From Gracilaria domingensis (lineage: Eukaryota; Rhodophyta; Florideophyceae; Gracilariales; Gracilariaceae): DNA of 64,000 bases. Both the position numbers and the translations under genes were made by a program. This document shows, piece after piece, positions 16,931 through 26,805 of this stretch. Where the stretch lies: assembly GCA_022539475.1 (NCBI GenBank), contig VCMS01000055.1:124001-188000 (forward strand). Reading direction: 5' to 3'. Position 1 is the stretch's first letter; the number at the start of each line of letters is the position of its first letter. The notes beneath the pieces were generated by a model. That model saw only the letters and a program-made list of their open reading frames with translations, ran no database searches and had not been told where the DNA came from.

Positions 16931-18166
16931 ATGAAGAATGAATCATTTTTCAGACATGCAACGGGGATAATGCATTCACAAAGATATGCGTTCTTGATAG
17001 CTGCGTTCTTCTTTCTGGTAACTCAGACTATACTACTCTCCAAGGTTCATGTTCAGTATTCAACAGAGGTTAAGCAAGTTCGCAGAAAAAAGTTGAGCAT
17101 TCCGGGAGATGTGCTGCGCTCTTTCTGTCACTCAGACCCAGGCATAGATGCTAGAAGGATAACGATGAAAACGAAGTTAAACTGCTTTGGTGATTGTGAC
17201 CAACAGCTGAAAGTGGCACAGAAAGGTGCACGTGCAATCTTAGCCCCGCCTGTTACTCGACTTTGTTTCGACAACCCTTTTCATGGCTTCTATGATTGCA
17301 TCTGGCCTCTTGTACACTACCTGAGTACGTGTGTATCAGCAAGAGAAACCCCTGAGTTAATCCTTTACGATATTAAGAACATATCAGCCATCCGACAAGC
17401 GAAATGGGTAATTCACGCGCAGCAGGCGTTCCTCCGAAACATTGGAGAAGAATTTAAATCTGTGGATAGAACCGAGCTTCCCCGATGCACATGCTACAAT
17501 CATATTGTGAGGTTCAGAAGGAATACTATGTGGAGACCAGTACGCTTTCATTCGAGGGCTACAATAGGAAACAATACAGTGATATCACCACATCCTACCG
17601 GATTGAAACGATTGGGACTACAACTGTTCCGAAGAGCAGTATTAAATGAATTCGGACTGAACAGTGAACCTCTAGAAGGTACGTTAGATATTCTGATCTA
17701 CGGTCGAGAGGATGTTTTCCGAAGAAGGTGGCTGAACGTGGACGAGTTTGAAAGAATGCTACAACAGGCAATTCCAACAAATGCGAGGATCAAGCGGTGG
17801 AAGACGCCTGATAGAGAGCAGAGAGATGCGTTTGAGACACAAGTGAGACAGATGAACGGCGCTGCAGTAGTAATAGCACCGCATGGTGGCGGAATGGTAA
17901 ACACGCTTTTCTGTCGTCGAAGGACAGCGGTTATCGAAATCGCGAGCAGGAGGTGTGCTATGGCGAATGAAAGCGTGTTTTTGAACGAAGCGATGGATGT
18001 CAACGATGAGAACACCTGGACGCCTTGGCATGCGGATAGTTTGGAACTTGTACACTTTGCCGCACCATGTTGGTATAGCCGGAGCGGGGAATACGATTTC
18101 TACGCGGACACGGAGGAATTAGTGCGCCTTGTACAGATTGCATTACATGCCCGGCAGCAGGTTTGA
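16931..18166 (+). CDS. Second GT61-type glycosyltransferase, type II membrane protein
   Basis: 411 residues. A short cytosolic tail, then one TM anchor at about 19-38 (FLIAAFFFLVTQTILL), a short stem and a compact catalytic domain. Signatures: DNPFHGFYDCIWPLVHYL near residue 115, ILIYGREDVFRRRWLN, and AAVVIAPHGGGMVNTLF followed by TAVIEI, the same block as in the upstream 827-residue enzyme (IGIHGANLVNTMF ... VLIEL). It is much shorter because it lacks the Lys/Ser-rich stem. Golgi residence is expected from the topology. The two genes are not recent duplicates, since identity is confined to the family motifs. Acceptor and donor unknown. Confidence 0.85.
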   Translation: MKNESFFRHATGIMHSQRYAFLIAAFFFLVTQTILLSKVHVQYSTEVKQVRRKKLSIPGDVLRSFCHSDPGIDARRITMKTKLNCFGDCDQQLKVAQKGARAILAPPVTRLCFDNPFHGFYDCIWPLVHYLSTCVSARETPELILYDIKNISAIRQAKWVIHAQQAFLRNIGEEFKSVDRTELPRCTCYNHIVRFRRNTMWRPVRFHSRATIGNNTVISPHPTGLKRLGLQLFRRAVLNEFGLNSEPLEGTLDILIYGREDVFRRRWLNVDEFERMLQQAIPTNARIKRWKTPDREQRDAFETQVRQMNGAAVVIAPHGGGMVNTLFCRRRTAVIEIASRRCAMANESVFLNEAMDVNDENTWTPWHADSLELVHFAAPCWYSRSGEYDFYADTEELVRLVQIALHARQQV

Positions 18167-18559
18167 CTTTTGAGGTGTGTGTGGGGGTGGGATGGGTTTG
18201 TCAGGGAGCTGATCCCCCTAGAGGAGCGCCTGCGTAGTCTTCGCTGACATTCCCCCGCATCATTTCGATCTCAATACAGTACACGTACACGTACGCGGTA
18301 GCATACCTCGCTGGGCCACGTGTCATACGTTGAATGGTCCATAGTGATAGCAGCATCGCAGTGGCTCGCTAGCAGATTCTTCTCTCACACCCAAGCGCCA
18401 TCGCTGCCGGGAGAGAGCTGTGTGACAGGGTTTCCGCCGGAAACTGTCCGGGTTCTCGCCTGTGGAGAACCGAGGAAGGTAAAACCCCAGTCTCTCCTCC
18501 ACCGAAAGCCCGCATGCACATTCTTCCGCGTTCACAGCAACCCTTCCGCCCTTCACCCA
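18167..18559. other. Promoter region upstream of the NUMOD3 gene
   Basis: About 390 bp. Includes a short (ACGTAC)n-like run at about 18280-18295 and a CCACGTGTC G-box-like hexamer near 18315. The downstream frame is open through here from 18320, but that stretch does not look like a targeting peptide. Confidence 0.4.
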
Positions 18560-20146
18560 ATGCTGCCGTCGTCTACGCTCCTCCTGCCTCGCCCGACAAC
18601 CTCGTTCTACGCCTTCGCACCCGCATCTCCGCTATCCAGCTCTCTTGCCCAAGCTTATGCCAAAAATGTAGGCAGAGCACGACAGTCCTTCACCACGCGA
18701 AAGAGGCCTCGTCCACCGTATACCTCTCCCACCAGCTTAGCTTCTCCTCCAGACTTGCATCAGGCAGGCAAACCACTTCTGCAACAAGCGCGAGACCGCG
18801 TGAAACTGCCGTCAGACGTTGCGCCCACTCCACCAGATGAAGCCGCCTCTGACAACGACGATTCTGGCATTTCACAAGCGCAAAGTGCTGAACAGCTCTC
18901 TGAATCCCAGCAACACAGGAAGCGAGTCGTCAGTGAGGAAACTCGCCGTCGCATTTCGTACACAATGCTAGGAAAGCCAAAGTCCAAGGAAATGCGTGAA
19001 AAGGTATCACGGAGCATGAAAGGACGTGTTCCATGGAACAAGGGCAAGAAGCTAAGCCCTGAAATTCGAGCTCGTATGTCTGAAGGACGCGTTGGACGTC
19101 CTGCATGGAACAGGGGGAGGGCACTCACTGCGTCCCATCGACAGGCTATCAGTCAGTCTATGACGAACATTGACCGAAGCATTTCTACTGAGACTAGGCA
19201 GAGAATGAGAATGGCTCGAAGACGACCGGGAGACGGTATTGTTCAGGGTTCTATGCGGTCGGGAATGGTTGGGAATTATCCGCTTGTTGACAGCGCCGAT
19301 ATCAATGCCTATGTTACATTGCGACGTGAGCTGCGTGTGTGGAGTGATAAGTTCAAGAAGAACAATTCTAGGAGACCCAGTTTAGCTGATATTCGACGAT
19401 TTGCCCCCATTAGTATCATTCGTAAGTTTGAGAAGTATGTGTCCATGAGGGATCAAATTCGCGGCCTTGCAGGTGATGTCTACGGTTCAGTGAACCCGAA
19501 TGACGTTCCAAGTGTTTCTACTGGAGAAGTGTCCAGTGCACCACGAAATAACGGTGCCAGGGCTATACACATCACCAAACACGGTAATCGACGCCTGGTA
19601 TCAACGGCTGCCGATCAAGAGGCTGACAATGTGGGATACAGCGATGGTCGCCATAGCTTAGAAGGCGCATTGGAGGATATGTGGGATATGTATGACAGAC
19701 CACATACTCGAAGTAGTGTCAAACGTGATCAATACAGTCATATGCTCATTGGGGCCGGCGAAGCTGGGAATAGGAAGGAGCGCCTTAGTCCACGTGACTT
19801 TCGTATGATAGGACGCTATCGACTCATGGAGAGTATGGACATCCATCGGTTTGTATCGTTGCGACGAGAGCTTCAGAAGTGGTCCGATGAATTTAGGGAA
19901 AAGCATGGGAGAAAGCCGAAATTGAGCGATGCTAGAAGCGAAGGGAAAACAGCTCTCTATCATCGTTTCTGTGAGTATTTAGATATTAGAGGCAAAATGA
20001 GTGGCCTTGTTGAGGAGGTGTACGGAACTGAAGTGGATGACCTAGAGACTCTCGTGAAGGCAAACGAGGAAGGTAAGATTATGCTAGATGCGCTTCGTTC
20101 CGGGGGGAGTGCCACGAACTATGACTGTTATGATAAAGCACAATGA
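18560..20146 (+). CDS. NUMOD3-motif protein with a duplicated 62-residue domain, plastid-type
   Basis: 528 residues from the ATG at 18560. I preferred this over the open frame from 18320 because it starts a transit-like peptide (MLPSSTLLLPRPTTSFYAFA). Residues about 125-190 contain several NUMOD3 units (GKPKSKEMREKVSRSMKGR, VPWNKGKKLSPEIRARMSEG, PAWNRGRALTASHRQAISQS), a DNA-contacting module known from homing endonucleases and from some plastid proteins. No GIY-YIG or HNH nuclease domain is present. Two copies of a basic helical domain follow, at 19302-19490 and 19841-20027, sharing LRREL-WSD-F, RRPS/RKPKLSDAR-type blocks, a conserved Arg-Phe-Tyr pattern and ending G-L-EVYG or GDVYG. A plastid nucleic-acid-binding role is inference. 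Confidence 0.78.
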   Translation: MLPSSTLLLPRPTTSFYAFAPASPLSSSLAQAYAKNVGRARQSFTTRKRPRPPYTSPTSLASPPDLHQAGKPLLQQARDRVKLPSDVAPTPPDEAASDNDDSGISQAQSAEQLSESQQHRKRVVSEETRRRISYTMLGKPKSKEMREKVSRSMKGRVPWNKGKKLSPEIRARMSEGRVGRPAWNRGRALTASHRQAISQSMTNIDRSISTETRQRMRMARRRPGDGIVQGSMRSGMVGNYPLVDSADINAYVTLRRELRVWSDKFKKNNSRRPSLADIRRFAPISIIRKFEKYVSMRDQIRGLAGDVYGSVNPNDVPSVSTGEVSSAPRNNGARAIHITKHGNRRLVSTAADQEADNVGYSDGRHSLEGALEDMWDMYDRPHTRSSVKRDQYSHMLIGAGEAGNRKERLSPRDFRMIGRYRLMESMDIHRFVSLRRELQKWSDEFREKHGRKPKLSDARSEGKTALYHRFCEYLDIRGKMSGLVEEVYGTEVDDLETLVKANEEGKIMLDALRSGGSATNYDCYDKAQ

Positions 20147-20498
20147 CCCCATGCTCTGTGTACACAATTGTCGTCTGTATACGACTGTGAGGCCAAGTAG
20201 TTTTATACTTCAGTAGTTCTTGTAGTCTTCTTCTGTACACGGGTGTATGGTTCAAATTTAGGTTAGCAGACTTTCGTGTTGCACTTGAACAGACCCGAGA
20301 CATCTGACAAAAAGTCTTTGTATGCTACAACTGACGTTTCCATATGTGAAACGAAAGCAATCTCGAATTGACTTGGTTCATTCTCTCTTCATAACCACTG
20401 TGGCAAACAGTTATCTCCCATCCTTCACTCGCCGTACCGGAGCTTCTGACCTGCAGCAGACATCACGAGATAATGCCAACCAAGGGACCGTAGACCTT
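20147..20498. other. Convergent intergenic region, nothing seen
   Basis: About 350 bp between the 3' ends of the NUMOD3 gene and ATP10. Holds both 3' flanks only, as far as can be seen. Confidence 0.45.
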
Positions 20499-21248
20499 CT
20501 AGAACGACTCTATCTCTGCATTATCTTCTGTAATTAGCTGTTTCCCGCTTTCCAACAACGCATCGATTGCGGCGGGGTTAGCCATGCCACTACCTCTGAA
20601 TCTCACTCTCGCCTTTCTGTCCAAAAGCAACACATATCCATACATGCGATTCCTAGACAGCAGCAAGCTCTCCAGTGGCTCACGAGCACGATCATTAAAA
20701 GAAACGTAATAGTCATGCAGGGCTTGATCTGTGCGACCCCGTTGCCACCGTTGAACAAATCCACTGAGAGCTTGTGCGCCAAACGACTCGTTAATGGTCA
20801 CGTCAAACCATCGGCCTTGGGGAAAATGATGTGTGAAAGTTTCACGCCAGGATGCCAGCTGATCGTCGGCGAAAGACCGGAATGCAACGAGAACCAGAGT
20901 GACAGGAACATGACTTGCTTCATCATGTATGACAATCCTCTTCGTAGAGAGCGAGGTAGTCTTGATTCTTGGAAACACCGCTGCCTCGGCAATTGGAATC
21001 AAAGACGAGTCAAAGCGAGCTAAGCGACCACTGCTTGTCGCTTCGTTGTATTCTTTGATGTCATCTGCCAGTCTGCGGGAACGCGGTGGCGTCTCGTGTC
21101 CTTTTGCACCCTGATCAGCTACAAAATTCCTGGTGATCGACTGTGAAACATATGGAAGCGCTGCTCGACGACGCGAGGATGCAGCAAGCAGCCGGTTGAG
21201 GCGGAGGAGCTGCGGGGACAGGCGGAGAAGGGAAGAGCGCCACATCAT
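20499..21248 (-). CDS. ATP10: Mitochondrial F1Fo ATP synthase assembly factor ATP10
   Basis: 249 residues from the ATG at 21248. ATP10 is an inner-membrane protein needed to assemble the Fo sector with subunit 6. The start is chosen because it begins a typical presequence (MMWRSSLLRLSPQLLRLNRL, Arg/Leu/Ser, amphipathic); the frame is open 40 codons further upstream without such character. Family motifs: VTLVLVAFRSFADDQLASWR, NESFGAQALSGFVQRWQRG, HDYYVSFNDRAREPLESLLL, SRNRMYGYVLLLDRKARVRF and RGSGMANPAAIDALLE. These extend across nearly the whole mature protein, and the length agrees with fungal and plant members. No intron. Confidence 0.93.
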   Translation of the reverse strand: MMWRSSLLRLSPQLLRLNRLLAASSRRRAALPYVSQSITRNFVADQGAKGHETPPRSRRLADDIKEYNEATSSGRLARFDSSLIPIAEAAVFPRIKTTSLSTKRIVIHDEASHVPVTLVLVAFRSFADDQLASWRETFTHHFPQGRWFDVTINESFGAQALSGFVQRWQRGRTDQALHDYYVSFNDRAREPLESLLLSRNRMYGYVLLLDRKARVRFRGSGMANPAAIDALLESGKQLITEDNAEIESF

Positions 21249-21718
21249 GAGCACAGAGTCGAGAAAAGGTAACGTGCAGTTGCTGAGGTTCTCATTCCGG
21301 TGCGGAGTTGCAGTCCATTTTCCAGTCGCGAATGTGCCGTGACGGGAGGATGCATGGCATTCTTCCATTGGACCGGTGGCCCTGATCGTAGTGCGAGATA
21401 CAACAAACTGGGTGTTTTTTCCAAGATTTGGTAGCCTGTCTGACGTGGCGCACGGCTTGATGTATTGGACATGTCCTCTGACCTCATCCCACTCCCACGT
21501 CTCTGCCTAGCTAGGTACCTAGCAGGGTAGTCAAGAGTTAGCCTTTTACTGGATGTAAGTACAAAGGTACATACAAGGGTACAGGTTCTGATAAGCAGTA
21601 GAGAAAGGACATACAAGAGGGCTACTGTCGACAGCAGCGGAGTTGCTTAACCTGAGATCAAAATGCTACAGTTTGCGAGGCGGGGCGGCATGTTAAATCG
21701 TATGGAATTAAATTCATA
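21249..21718. other. Intergenic region
   Basis: About 470 bp between two minus-strand genes, serving as ATP10 upstream region and nuclease-gene upstream-facing 3' flank. Nothing else recognised. Confidence 0.4.
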
Positions 21719-22813
21719 CTAACGAAAGCGTTTGAGGAAATTGTACATGTCTTCGAACAACCTGACGGCAGCAAAAGAGTCGGAATCGGACGACTGCGGG
21801 CTCGCTTCAACTCCATTGTGGGATGCTTTTGCACCTTTGGCACTTTTTGCTTCTTTCTTCATTAACTTTCTGAGGCGGTTTCCTCCAACCTTTAAAGCTT
21901 GCTTGTATTGTTTCGGTGTAATCACGTTGTTCTCACTCCACATACCCACTCTCTTGTTCTTTGCGCGCTGTTCCACCTTCTGATACAGCCTCATTAATCG
22001 CGCACTTCCATACTGGGCACCAGCACCTGTGTATATCGTCGCGTAGCCTGACCTCGTCAGCTCCAAACCGATGTTTTTCCTTCCCAGACCCAGCGATCTC
22101 AGGACTGCATTCTCAGGTTTCCTGTAGACTGTCGCCACTGCGCGTTTGTACTGATCAATCGCATGTATGCGAAAGGATACCTTGCGTCCCAAAGCATAGT
22201 CCTTCAACCAGTCGCGCGCTATAGGGCCATACTTTTGTCCTTTGTTACCAAAGCTTGCACATTCTGGAGCGTCGATGCCAGCTAGGCGAACATTTATAGT
22301 AGTCTGTGATATATTAGTACCCTTTGGTGGAGTGTACCAGTTGAAGATACGATGCAGGAAAGGAGCGTGACGAATACGAAGGTTATCTCCATCTCGCACA
22401 GCAACGACCGCTCCATGTAGCGTGCTACGGTTATTAACGAGGTTGGAAGGTATATGTGCTGCAGTTGGAAAACACCGAAAGGATCGTACAATAGCCGGTG
22501 TTGTGACGTACAAAACTGCAAGAGAGGCGAAAATATCCACAGCACCGATAATGTAATCGTCAGAAAGACTGACAGGCAGTTTCTTGCAAGCAGAGATTAC
22601 ACCCCGATGGACCCTTCTCCGAGCTACAAGTGCATTCTGAGGCAGATTCTGCACCGTTTTTGAAGCGGCTCTAGCCTTTACGCCCAGTGAATTGAGTATT
22701 TCGATATGAGTGCGTTTCCATGGGTCTGACGACATACTCCGATGCAGGAAAAAGTCAAGTGAAAGTAAGCGGGGTAGAAAGCCCTGATGGAATGCATTGA
22801 TGCGTTCGAACAT
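21719..22813 (-). CDS. Staphylococcal nuclease-like protein (Lcl3-type), membrane anchored
   Basis: 364 residues. Ca-dependent thermonuclease fold. SNase motifs: LHGAVVAVRDGDNLRIRH, INVRLAGIDAPECASFG (the R-GIDAPE loop with the metal-binding Asp), KYGPIARDWLKDYALGRKV, and QYKRAVATVY with the second Arg position held by Lys-Arg. A hydrophobic segment around residues 85-110 (IIGAVDIFASLAVLYVTTPAIV) precedes the nuclease domain, as in fungal Lcl3, which is mitochondrial; location here is inferred. The C-terminal tail is Lys-rich, then Ser-rich. No tudor domain is present, so it is not the SND1 type. Catalytic activity is plausible but the residue matching was done by eye. Confidence 0.87.
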   Translation of the reverse strand: MFERINAFHQGFLPRLLSLDFFLHRSMSSDPWKRTHIEILNSLGVKARAASKTVQNLPQNALVARRRVHRGVISACKKLPVSLSDDYIIGAVDIFASLAVLYVTTPAIVRSFRCFPTAAHIPSNLVNNRSTLHGAVVAVRDGDNLRIRHAPFLHRIFNWYTPPKGTNISQTTINVRLAGIDAPECASFGNKGQKYGPIARDWLKDYALGRKVSFRIHAIDQYKRAVATVYRKPENAVLRSLGLGRKNIGLELTRSGYATIYTGAGAQYGSARLMRLYQKVEQRAKNKRVGMWSENNVITPKQYKQALKVGGNRLRKLMKKEAKSAKGAKASHNGVEASPQSSDSDSFAAVRLFEDMYNFLKRFR

Positions 22814-23735
22814 CGATTCCAGATTTATGCTGTCTTAGACGATACGTAACGCAGTGACGTGAATCAATGCCACCGAAGCGCTAATTTCGGCATAAAACTT
22901 CTTGGGCCGGCTTGAGATTGGCGGCTTTAATTGGGTGGGATTTCGTGAAGAGCCGAGCAAGCAGCCCTTTGCATCAATTCCAAAATCCTGCTCGGAACAT
23001 GTCGGCCCGACCACAACTCGGATGAAGGTGAGGTGACTTGTACTCCTGCTCCTGAGAATACTGAACTCCGCAAAGGACTACTAGAATTGTTCTTCCACGC
23101 GCACAGGTGATAACTGTGTGTTGGCGGGAGAGGGAGAGAGACGTTCGTTAACGGCGAGATAGAATTGGTAAAGCCTTCCTAGCCTACGACGTAAACGAGA
23201 ATAAGTTCTGCATCGAAACTTGTCCTCGAAATTCATATCATTTGTCAAAGTTGTCACGAGGGCCAGCTGAAGGGCACCCCGGTGCAGTCCACAGTGTGGA
23301 GTACGCCGTGTAGGAGCTTTTTGTCCGCGTTATGCCGGACCGCTGAATAATGCGTTCCGATACATAAGGCATTTCATATCAGAAAGTTAAGCATATGTTA
23401 AAAAGGTTATTATTGAAATGCACAATGCAATTCACATGGATACAATGGCACCAATTGGAAGGAACCCGAATTTCGTAATAAGGCGATATTGTTGCCACGT
23501 GTATCTTTGTGAGAGGACGTTAAGCCTCCACTTCGACTGCATTCCACATGCATCATGACGATCCGAGTCCTCATTTCTCTGATCCCAGTCAATCCATCAA
23601 AGTTTTCCCGCTCTCAGTTGGGCAGGTTCGTGAGAAAAGGGACGAACCTGATACTCTAAACGAAGAGAATTGTCTTTAACTTCGAAATTGATCAGTGCAG
23701 GGGTCAGGTACATTGAGCATAGAGCTCGCTTCACC
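22814..23735. other. Divergent intergenic region, no gene seen
   Basis: About 920 bp between the nuclease gene and USP5. No conserved ORF, repeat or RNA gene recognised. The USP5 frame is open upstream from 23670. Confidence 0.45.
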
Positions 23736-26282
23736 ATGGTAGTTGATCTAATCAGACAAGGCATGAAGACTGTGCGAATGCCGACTCGTAACGACAGAGT
23801 TTTCAAGAACGAATGCATGTTTTCTTTTGATACACCGGAGAGTCCGTTTGGATTATACACATCTCTGACAACTTGGCAGTCCTTCGGGTCTAATTTTGTA
23901 AGCAAGGATTATGAGAAACATAAAAACCCTCTCTATCTGAAACAGGTTTGGAAGCGTGTCCGTGTAGAACAAAAGGAAGACGTTAACATGGGCGAAAAGT
24001 CAGATCCATCAAAAATGGCCATAGGTGTCGAAGGTGGCTTTGATATTGACAGTAAGCCCTATGAGAGACATGTTACTAACTACTTGGTAGTTTTCCCATC
24101 CCAACAAGAGATCAAGCTGCCAAACGATGACATCCCAACTGTTGTTACTATGACTGTAGATGCCATTCTTAAACATGATGGTGTGGAAAGAGCGACGCAA
24201 GTCGCTGCTGCTTGGGAGGAGGAAGATCGCAAAGAATCTAAGTACGCAAAGGAATTGCCACAACTGCCAAATGGTAAGAAAATTTCCCCTGATCCGAAGC
24301 AGTGGCGATGTGAAGAATCAGGTGAAACAGAAAACCTCTGGCTTAACCTCTCAACCGGCCATATTGGTTCTGGAAGACAGCACTGGGGTGGAGTGGGCGG
24401 CACTGGTGCCGCTCTTAGACACTATGAGGAAACAGGTCGAAAGTACCCATTGGTAGTGAAGCTTGGAACTATTACGCCGCAAGGAGCTGATGTATATTCT
24501 TATGCTTCGGATGAGGATGACATGGTTATTGACCCGTATCTTTCAGATCATCTTGCTCACTGGGGAATTAACATGCAAAGGCAGAAAAAGACGGAAAAGA
24601 CCATGACCGAGATGGAAATTGATCTCAATAAGTCTCATGCATGGAGCAGAATTACGGAAAGCGGATCGGACCTTGTTCCTTTGCATGGTCCTGGTTATGT
24701 CGGATTGGAGAACTTAGGAAACAGCTGCTACATGGCTTCAGTTTTGCAGATGATGTTTTCAATCCCGGAAGTAGAGCATCGGTTTAAGGACCACGCGCAA
24801 ACCCTTTTTGATTCAGCTCCTGAAGATCCCACCGGGGATCTTCTAGCGATGATGGCCAAAATTGCTGTTGGTTTGCTTTCAGACCGATATTCGAAACCAA
24901 TTCCTTTGTACGAGAAAGACCCTGAGGTAGCAGATGGCCTTCGACTTTCATCGACTACATCAGAGCATTATGGGAGCGTCAAACCATTTATGTTCAAGAC
25001 ATTAGTCGGGAAAGGACACTCAGAGTTCAGCACCAGCAGGCAGCAAGATGCTAGCGAGTTTTTCCAGCATTTGTTGGACAAACTCTCGAGAGCGGAACGA
25101 ACTGGAAAAGCTCGGCTACAGTCTGACTCTGATGCTGCTGAGAGTTTTGTTCACACATCGGCACTGTTTGGTTTTGAGCTCGAAGATAGAATAGAAGAAT
25201 TTCAGACCAAGAAGGTTCGGTACATAACACGCTATGACAACCTCTTATCTCTTGAGATTGATGTTTCTGCTGCTGTAAACAAGGACCAATTTGAAGAATT
25301 TGAAGAGCAGCGCAAAAAGAAACAGAGGCTGGATGAAGATGTTGAACCTGTAACGTTACAAATTCCTCTTTCCGCTTGCATTGACCTTTATTCTAGAAAT
25401 GAACTAGTTGAGCACTTTAGGAACCCAGAAACCGGGGAACAGGGGACAGCTATCAAGAGAACCAGGTTCAAGACGTTTCCGGAGTATCTGGCCATTCATC
25501 TTAAGCGGTATTACCTCGCAGAGGATTGGACTCCAAAGAAACTGGAGGTGTCTGTTCCAATGCCTGATGATTTGGATCTTAGCCATTTGAGAGGAACCGG
25601 ACTGGCAGATGGGGAAACTTTGATGCCCGAAGATCCGTCAGAAGAAACGGCTGAGCGGACTCAGGTTACCATCCCAGACCCTGGCATAGTCAGTCAGTTA
25701 ATGTCCATGGGATTTTCGGAGAATGGTTCGAAGCGAGCTGCAATCGCAACTAATAACGAAAGTGCTGAGGCAAGCATGGAGTGGGTATTTGCCCATATGG
25801 GGGACCCCGACTTCAACGATCCTCCCATTACTGAAACTATTGCCAACGGGGATACAAATACTGCTGCTGCTTCGGAATTTCCTGCTGAATCTGTTTCTAC
25901 ATTGTCAGCAATGGGCTTCAACGAAGCACAAGCTAGAGCGGCTCTACGCGCGACTGGGGGATCGCTTGAGCGTGCTGCAGACTGGTTGTTTAGTCACGCT
26001 GATGACTTGGACGCTGCCGTCAACGAAGTTGAAGCTGAGTCAAATGGTGCGGAGAGTAACAATGGAGAGGCCAATGGGAAGAACTTCATTGACGGGGAGC
26101 CCAAATACGAACTTCTGGGATTTGCCAGCCATCTGGGCAGTAGCACCGCTTCTGGGCACTACGTCGCACATATCAAGAAAGACTCGCGCTTCGTGTTGTT
26201 TAACGACGAAAAAGTTGCTATCTCTCAAAACCCACCTTCAGACCTCGGGTTCCTGTATATCTATCGTCGAAAGAAGAATTGA
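23736..26282 (+). CDS. USP5: Ubiquitin-specific protease 5 (isopeptidase T)
   Basis: 848 residues from ATG 23736, which has a strong CACCATGG context and aligns with the usual family start; the frame is open 22 codons further up. USP5 disassembles unanchored polyubiquitin chains. Domains in order: N-terminal cryptic zinc finger region (NDRVFKNECMFSFDTPESPFGLY), ZnF-UBP at about 187-285 (WRCEESGETENLWLNLSTGH, GRQHWGG), catalytic Cys box GLENLGNSCYM at about residue 330, UBA1 (about 651-690, LMSMGFSENGSKRAA), UBA2 (about 720-760, LSAMGFNEAQARAAL) and the His box GSSTASGHYVAHIK at about 805. The order and spacing match animal and plant USP5 closely. No intron. Assignment secure. Confidence 0.96.
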   Translation: MVVDLIRQGMKTVRMPTRNDRVFKNECMFSFDTPESPFGLYTSLTTWQSFGSNFVSKDYEKHKNPLYLKQVWKRVRVEQKEDVNMGEKSDPSKMAIGVEGGFDIDSKPYERHVTNYLVVFPSQQEIKLPNDDIPTVVTMTVDAILKHDGVERATQVAAAWEEEDRKESKYAKELPQLPNGKKISPDPKQWRCEESGETENLWLNLSTGHIGSGRQHWGGVGGTGAALRHYEETGRKYPLVVKLGTITPQGADVYSYASDEDDMVIDPYLSDHLAHWGINMQRQKKTEKTMTEMEIDLNKSHAWSRITESGSDLVPLHGPGYVGLENLGNSCYMASVLQMMFSIPEVEHRFKDHAQTLFDSAPEDPTGDLLAMMAKIAVGLLSDRYSKPIPLYEKDPEVADGLRLSSTTSEHYGSVKPFMFKTLVGKGHSEFSTSRQQDASEFFQHLLDKLSRAERTGKARLQSDSDAAESFVHTSALFGFELEDRIEEFQTKKVRYITRYDNLLSLEIDVSAAVNKDQFEEFEEQRKKKQRLDEDVEPVTLQIPLSACIDLYSRNELVEHFRNPETGEQGTAIKRTRFKTFPEYLAIHLKRYYLAEDWTPKKLEVSVPMPDDLDLSHLRGTGLADGETLMPEDPSEETAERTQVTIPDPGIVSQLMSMGFSENGSKRAAIATNNESAEASMEWVFAHMGDPDFNDPPITETIANGDTNTAAASEFPAESVSTLSAMGFNEAQARAALRATGGSLERAADWLFSHADDLDAAVNEVEAESNGAESNNGEANGKNFIDGEPKYELLGFASHLGSSTASGHYVAHIKKDSRFVLFNDEKVAISQNPPSDLGFLYIYRRKKN

Positions 26283-26307
26283 AGAAAAGCGCGCTACAGT
26301 ATAAAGA

Positions 26308-26805
26308 TTACAACCATACTTCAAAGTTCTTGAGAATGTCAGAAATTACATCATCGTCGTACCGGGCAGCAAGACTAGGAATAATGGCCTTCGCCTCGTC
26401 CACCTCCTTAGGCATTAAACTGGCAAGCTGTGCTACTTCAAACTCGTGAAGTTTGGGGTTGACGGCTTCTAGTTGCGCACGCACAGCAATTGATTGTTCC
26501 GTTTTTGCAAGTTGTCCAAACCGTTCCGCGTAATCAAGGGATTTGCGAAGTACAACATTGAGATCCCCTGGTCTCTTTTCTTGTTTCTCTACATGAACTT
26601 TCAGTAGATGTCCCACTTCAGAGATAAATAACGGTTGTGCATGACCCTCAAGGGTAAATTCATAGCTGAACTTAAGCGTGGACGCGTCTTCTTCGGCTGG
26701 TGGAATAGTAATAAATTCTTCCTCTTCCTCTTCAGCTTCATTACTTTGCTCACCGTTTTCCTCTGTGGGTTGATGGTTTTCGATTTCGTCCTCGGGCTTG
26801 ACCAT
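26308..26805 (-). CDS. RPB4: RNA polymerase II subunit RPB4
   Basis: 165 residues. RPB4 pairs with RPB7 to form the stalk of RNA polymerase II. The C-terminal two thirds match the family: PLFISEVGHLLKVHVE, LRKSLDYAERFGQL, VRAQLEAVNPKLHEFEVAQL and LMPKEVDEAKAIIPSLAARYDDD. The first 40 residues are a strongly acidic tail (EENGEQSNEAEEEEEEFITI). An RPB4-like subunit of another polymerase (RPC17/CRCP) is less likely given the SLAARYDDD closing block. Tail to tail with USP5, 25 bp apart; divergent from KDSR. Confidence 0.88.
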   Translation of the reverse strand: MVKPEDEIENHQPTEENGEQSNEAEEEEEEFITIPPAEEDASTLKFSYEFTLEGHAQPLFISEVGHLLKVHVEKQEKRPGDLNVVLRKSLDYAERFGQLAKTEQSIAVRAQLEAVNPKLHEFEVAQLASLMPKEVDEAKAIIPSLAARYDDDVISDILKNFEVWL

